Positions 61,900-64,000 of a stretch of DNA of 64,000 nucleotides are shown in pieces. The notes beneath the pieces are model-generated. The model had not been told where the DNA came from, ran no database searches, and saw nothing but the letters and a program-made list of their open reading frames with translations. The translations under genes were made by a program, and so were the position numbers. Source of the DNA: an uncultured Stenotrophomonas sp. (lineage in GTDB: Bacteria; Pseudomonadota; Gammaproteobacteria; Xanthomonadales; Xanthomonadaceae); the NCBI RefSeq assembly GCF_913778665.1, contig NZ_CAJYVQ010000007.1, forward strand, positions 21,058 through 85,057, written 5' to 3'. Each line of letters starts with the position of its first letter. The first letter of the stretch is position 1.

Positions 61900-62022
61900 G
61901 GGGAATCCGTGGACTAAAGAGGACAATGATAGAGGTTTGCTCCCGGGGTGTCCGTTGCCAGGCTGTCTGCGGGACGTCAACGTGGCACGCTTGCGTGCTT
62001 TCCCGCCGTAGAAGTGGATGCG

Positions 62023-62901
62023 ATGACCCTGCCCAGCCGCCTGCAGCTGCCGCCCGGCCACTGGCCCAGCCTGCTTGATGGCCTGTGCGCACGTTTCCCG
62101 CGCATCGACCGTGCGCAGTGGCAGGACCGGTTCGCGCGTGGCCGCGTGCAGGACGTGCAGGGCAGGGTGCTGTCGCCGGACATGCCCTGGCAGGTGGGGC
62201 TGGAGATCCTCTACTTCCGCGAGGTGGCCGACGAACCGGTGATTCCCTTCGCCGAAACCATCCTGCATCTGGATGAGCACCTTCTGGTGGCCGACAAGCC
62301 GCACTTCCTGCCGGTGGCGCCAGCAGGCAGCTACGTGCGCGAAACCCTGCTGGCGCGCCTGGTCGCCCGCACCGGCAACACGGATCTGGTACCACTGCAC
62401 CGCCTGGACCGGCTCACGGCGGGGCTGGTGTTGTTTTCGACTCAGCCGGCGACACGCGATGCCTATCAGCGTTTGTTCCGCGAGCGCCGCATTGAAAAGA
62501 CCTACGAGGCGCTGGCACCGGCGCTGCCTGGGCTGGCGTTCCCGCTGCAGCGGCACAGCCGGCTGGCGCCGGACGAGCCGTTCTTCCGCATGGGTGAAGT
62601 GCCGGGCGAGCCCAATGCGCGCAGCCGGGTCGAACTGGTTGAGGCCCAGGGGGCGATCTGGCGCTACCGGCTGCTGCCGGAAACCGGCCGCAAGCACCAG
62701 CTGCGGGTGCACATGGCGATGCTGGGTGCGCCCATCGTGGGCGACGGACTGTATCCGCAGCTCAGCGTGCGCCCGGAGGGAGCGGACGAGCCGCCCCTGC
62801 AGCTGCTGGCGCAGCGCTTGGCCTTCAATGATCCATTGAGCGGGGAGCGACGGCGCTTCCGCAGTCGGCACCGCCTGGTGCCGCCCGGTCAGGGCGACTA
62901 G
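62023..62901 (+). CDS. RluA-family pseudouridine synthase
   Basis: A 292-residue enzyme that converts uridine to pseudouridine in RNA. The catalytic motif is PLHRLDRLTAGLVLF, with Asp near residue 128. RRIEKTYEAL and LPETGRKHQLRVHMAMLGAPIVGD complete the fold. The N-terminal 70 residues are a distinct family extension (LCARFPRIDRAQWQDRF). The target RNA is unknown; this is not clearly RluA, C or D. ATG 62023 lacks a strong Shine-Dalgarno and follows a GTAGAAG box at about 9 nt, so a very short leader is possible. Confidence 0.9.
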   Translation: MTLPSRLQLPPGHWPSLLDGLCARFPRIDRAQWQDRFARGRVQDVQGRVLSPDMPWQVGLEILYFREVADEPVIPFAETILHLDEHLLVADKPHFLPVAPAGSYVRETLLARLVARTGNTDLVPLHRLDRLTAGLVLFSTQPATRDAYQRLFRERRIEKTYEALAPALPGLAFPLQRHSRLAPDEPFFRMGEVPGEPNARSRVELVEAQGAIWRYRLLPETGRKHQLRVHMAMLGAPIVGDGLYPQLSVRPEGADEPPLQLLAQRLAFNDPLSGERRRFRSRHRLVPPGQGD

Positions 62902-62907
62902 GGCCGT

Positions 62908-63396
62908 TCAGCGGGCCGGTCGCCGCGCCAGCCAGCGGTCCAGCTCGGCGGCGAACAGCTGCCGGTCGCGCGGGCCCAGCGGCGGCGGGCCACCGGTCTG
63001 CACCCCGGCGCCGCGCAGTTCCTCCATGAAATTGCGCATCGACAGCCGCTCGGCCATGTTGTTCGGGGTGTACAGCTGGCCGCGCGGGTTCAGCGCTACG
63101 GCCTTCTTCTCCAGCACCAGTGCGGCCAGCGGGATGTCCTGAGTGACCACCAGGTCACCGGGGGCCACCCGTTCGACGATGGCACTGTCGGCCACGTCCA
63201 GGCCCTGCGGCACCTGGATCGAGCGTAGCCATCGTGACGGCGGGGTACGTATCCACTGGTTGGCGACCAGGGTCAGCTCGATCCCGACCCGTTCAGCGGC
63301 CCGGAACAGGATGTCGCGAATGACAGTGGGGCAGGCGTCCGCGTCCACCCAGATGCGAGGGAGGGCGGGTTCAGCTTGGGTTTCAGCTTCAGTCAT
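62908..63396 (-). CDS. YaiI/YqxD-family (DUF188) protein
   Basis: A 162-residue protein of the UPF0178 family. It contains [22 protein letters not shown], which carries the PIN-like acidic residues, [20 protein letters not shown] and [26 protein letters not shown], the family signature. The function is unknown; a PIN-domain-like nuclease fold is inferred. The start at 63396 was preferred to the longer frame since TACACT lies 6 nt upstream, again a leaderless type arrangement. It converges with the pseudouridine synthase gene 6 bp away. Confidence 0.9.
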   Translation of the reverse strand: MTEAETQAEPALPRIWVDADACPTVIRDILFRAAERVGIELTLVANQWIRTPPSRWLRSIQVPQGLDVADSAIVERVAPGDLVVTQDIPLAALVLEKKAVALNPRGQLYTPNNMAERLSMRNFMEELRGAGVQTGGPPPLGPRDRQLFAAELDRWLARRPAR

Positions 63397-63698
63397 TTGC
63401 CCAGTGTAGGGTAGGAAAAACCTGAATGGGGGCTCGGAGTTAGCCTCGATTGGCTGCAATGCCTTGTCACGTCTGGCGGGCGGGGCCTGCCGATGAACGT
63501 CCGGGCTATCGCTTTTTGCAGAAAACACGCGTATCGTTCGACCCACTGTGTTTGCTAGGGTCACCGTGAATCGTGGCCTGGTGCAGTTGATCTCACGATC
63601 CGCTCATCGATCCGCTTTACCAACGCCTGCAACTCAGTCTCGGCCCCGATACCCGGTGGCTGCGATTTTTTTCAACATGTGTTTCAGGAGTTAGTCAA
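63397..63698 (+). promoter_or_regulatory. Gene-free upstream region of the cold-shock gene
   Basis: About 300 bp without a gene. TGCTAGGGT (about 63551-63559) could be an extended -10; if so the message has a 5' leader of about 130 nt. Cold-shock genes often have such structured leaders that sense temperature. The ATTTTTTTCAACATG tract and AGGAG lie just before the start codon. I see no other clear motif. Confidence 0.45.
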
Positions 63699-63908
63699 AT
63701 GTCTGATCGTCAGACCGGCACCGTCAAGTGGTTCAACGACGCCAAGGGCTTCGGCTTCATCACCCCGGAAAGCGGCCCGGACCTGTTCGTGCACTTCCGT
63801 GCCATCCAGGGCACCGGCTTCAAGACCCTGCAGGAAGGCCAGAAGGTTACCTTCATCGCCGTCCAGGGCCAGAAGGGTATGCAGGCTGACCAGGTGCAGG
63901 CGGTCTAA
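63699..63908 (+). CDS. Cold-shock protein (CspA family)
   Basis: A 69-residue single cold-shock domain, an OB-fold RNA/DNA chaperone. RNP1 is KGFGFITP and RNP2 is LFVHFRAI, both complete, after the typical [11 protein letters not shown] start. ATG 63699 has AGGAG 8 bp upstream. It is monocistronic: an upstream leader of unusual length and an intrinsic terminator just after. Which paralogue it is (CspA, CspD or other) cannot be decided from one copy; whether cold-induced or constitutive is unknown. Confidence 0.96.
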   Translation: MSDRQTGTVKWFNDAKGFGFITPESGPDLFVHFRAIQGTGFKTLQEGQKVTFIAVQGQKGMQADQVQAV

Positions 63909-63934
63909 TCCGTCTGCTACCGTTTGGTAGCCAG

Positions 63935-63966
63935 AACGCCGGAAGCGAAAGCTTCCGGCGTTTTTT
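63935..63966 (+). terminator. Terminator of the cold-shock gene
   Basis: A 12-bp perfect stem AACGCCGGAAGC / GCTTCCGGCGTT with loop GAAA and a run of six T. A smaller hairpin, CTACC-gttt-GGTAG, lies at 63917-63930. Confidence 0.95.
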
Positions 63967-63975
63967 ATTGTCCCG

Positions 63976-64000
63976 GTAGAGTCGAGCCATGCTCGACTGC
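63976..64000 (+). repeat. SMAG palindrome at the window edge
   Basis: GTAGAGTCGAG-ccatg-CTCGACTGC, head and stem complete. It is cut close to the end of the window. Confidence 0.75.

Overview
The window is high-GC gammaproteobacterial DNA of the Xanthomonadaceae, almost certainly Stenotrophomonas maltophilia or a close relative. Three things point there. An efflux locus has the gene order of smeRv / smeU1-V-W-U2-X, and its LysR regulator carries Gly at residue 266, the position I recall as the known activating site. Short palindromes headed GTAG (SMAG-type REP elements) lie between many genes. The housekeeping order (ssrA, smpB, ratA, rnfH, bamE, fur, recN, hrca-grpE-dnaK-dnaJ; queA-tgt-yajC-secD-secF) is that of gammaproteobacteria.

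Layout. 1-3.6 kb: a metallophosphoesterase cut by the window edge, an exported inorganic pyrophosphatase, DNA photolyase and an OmpA-type lipoprotein. 3.7-5.4 kb: a divergent SDR/LysR pair. 5.5-14.5 kb: smeRv and the multidrug RND efflux operon smeU1-V-W-U2-X, with a possible unannotated 75-codon gene in front of smeU1. 14.5-22.8 kb: accessory and envelope genes, namely a VOC protein, a secreted EEP-family phosphatase/nuclease, two tandem paralogous small secreted proteins, a LuxR-type regulator broken by an in-frame amber codon next to hchA, a large alpha/beta-hydrolase lipoprotein, an ICMT-like methyltransferase and a secreted protein of unknown function that abuts ssrA. 22.9-26.5 kb: the trans-translation pair ssrA and smpB, then ratA, rnfH, bamE and fur. 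26.5-28.8 kb: a GDSL hydrolase with a divergent LysR gene. 28.8-35.7 kb: recN and the heat-shock operon, with sigma-32-like promoters in front of grpE and dnaK. 35.7-37.8 kb: an AraC regulator divergent from a fosmidomycin-resistance-type MFS pump.

38.3-50.1 kb: pdxY-tyrA, an ABC exporter, a YigZ protein, an ECF sigma factor with its putative anti-sigma factor, a GAF-GAF-GGDEF-EAL c-di-GMP enzyme, a LOG-family hydrolase and a class III aminotransferase. 50.3-56.1 kb: queuosine genes queA and tgt followed by yajC-secD-secF. 56.7-64 kb: fabV (triclosan-insensitive enoyl reductase), a degenerate GGDEF-EAL protein resembling FimX, a HI0933/YhiN flavoprotein, yaeQ, an RluA-type pseudouridine synthase, a YaiI-family protein and a cold-shock protein.

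The most unusual structures are two large gene-free elements, at 37816-38321 and 56122-56568. Each is a nested palindrome containing two opposed hairpin units. All four units have a 25-26 bp stem and a loop of exactly 52 nt, and the loop carries two smaller hairpins that keep their pairing although their sequence differs. I know of no name for this family. Third-position GC is very high throughout, so long antisense open frames are common and were treated as shadows.
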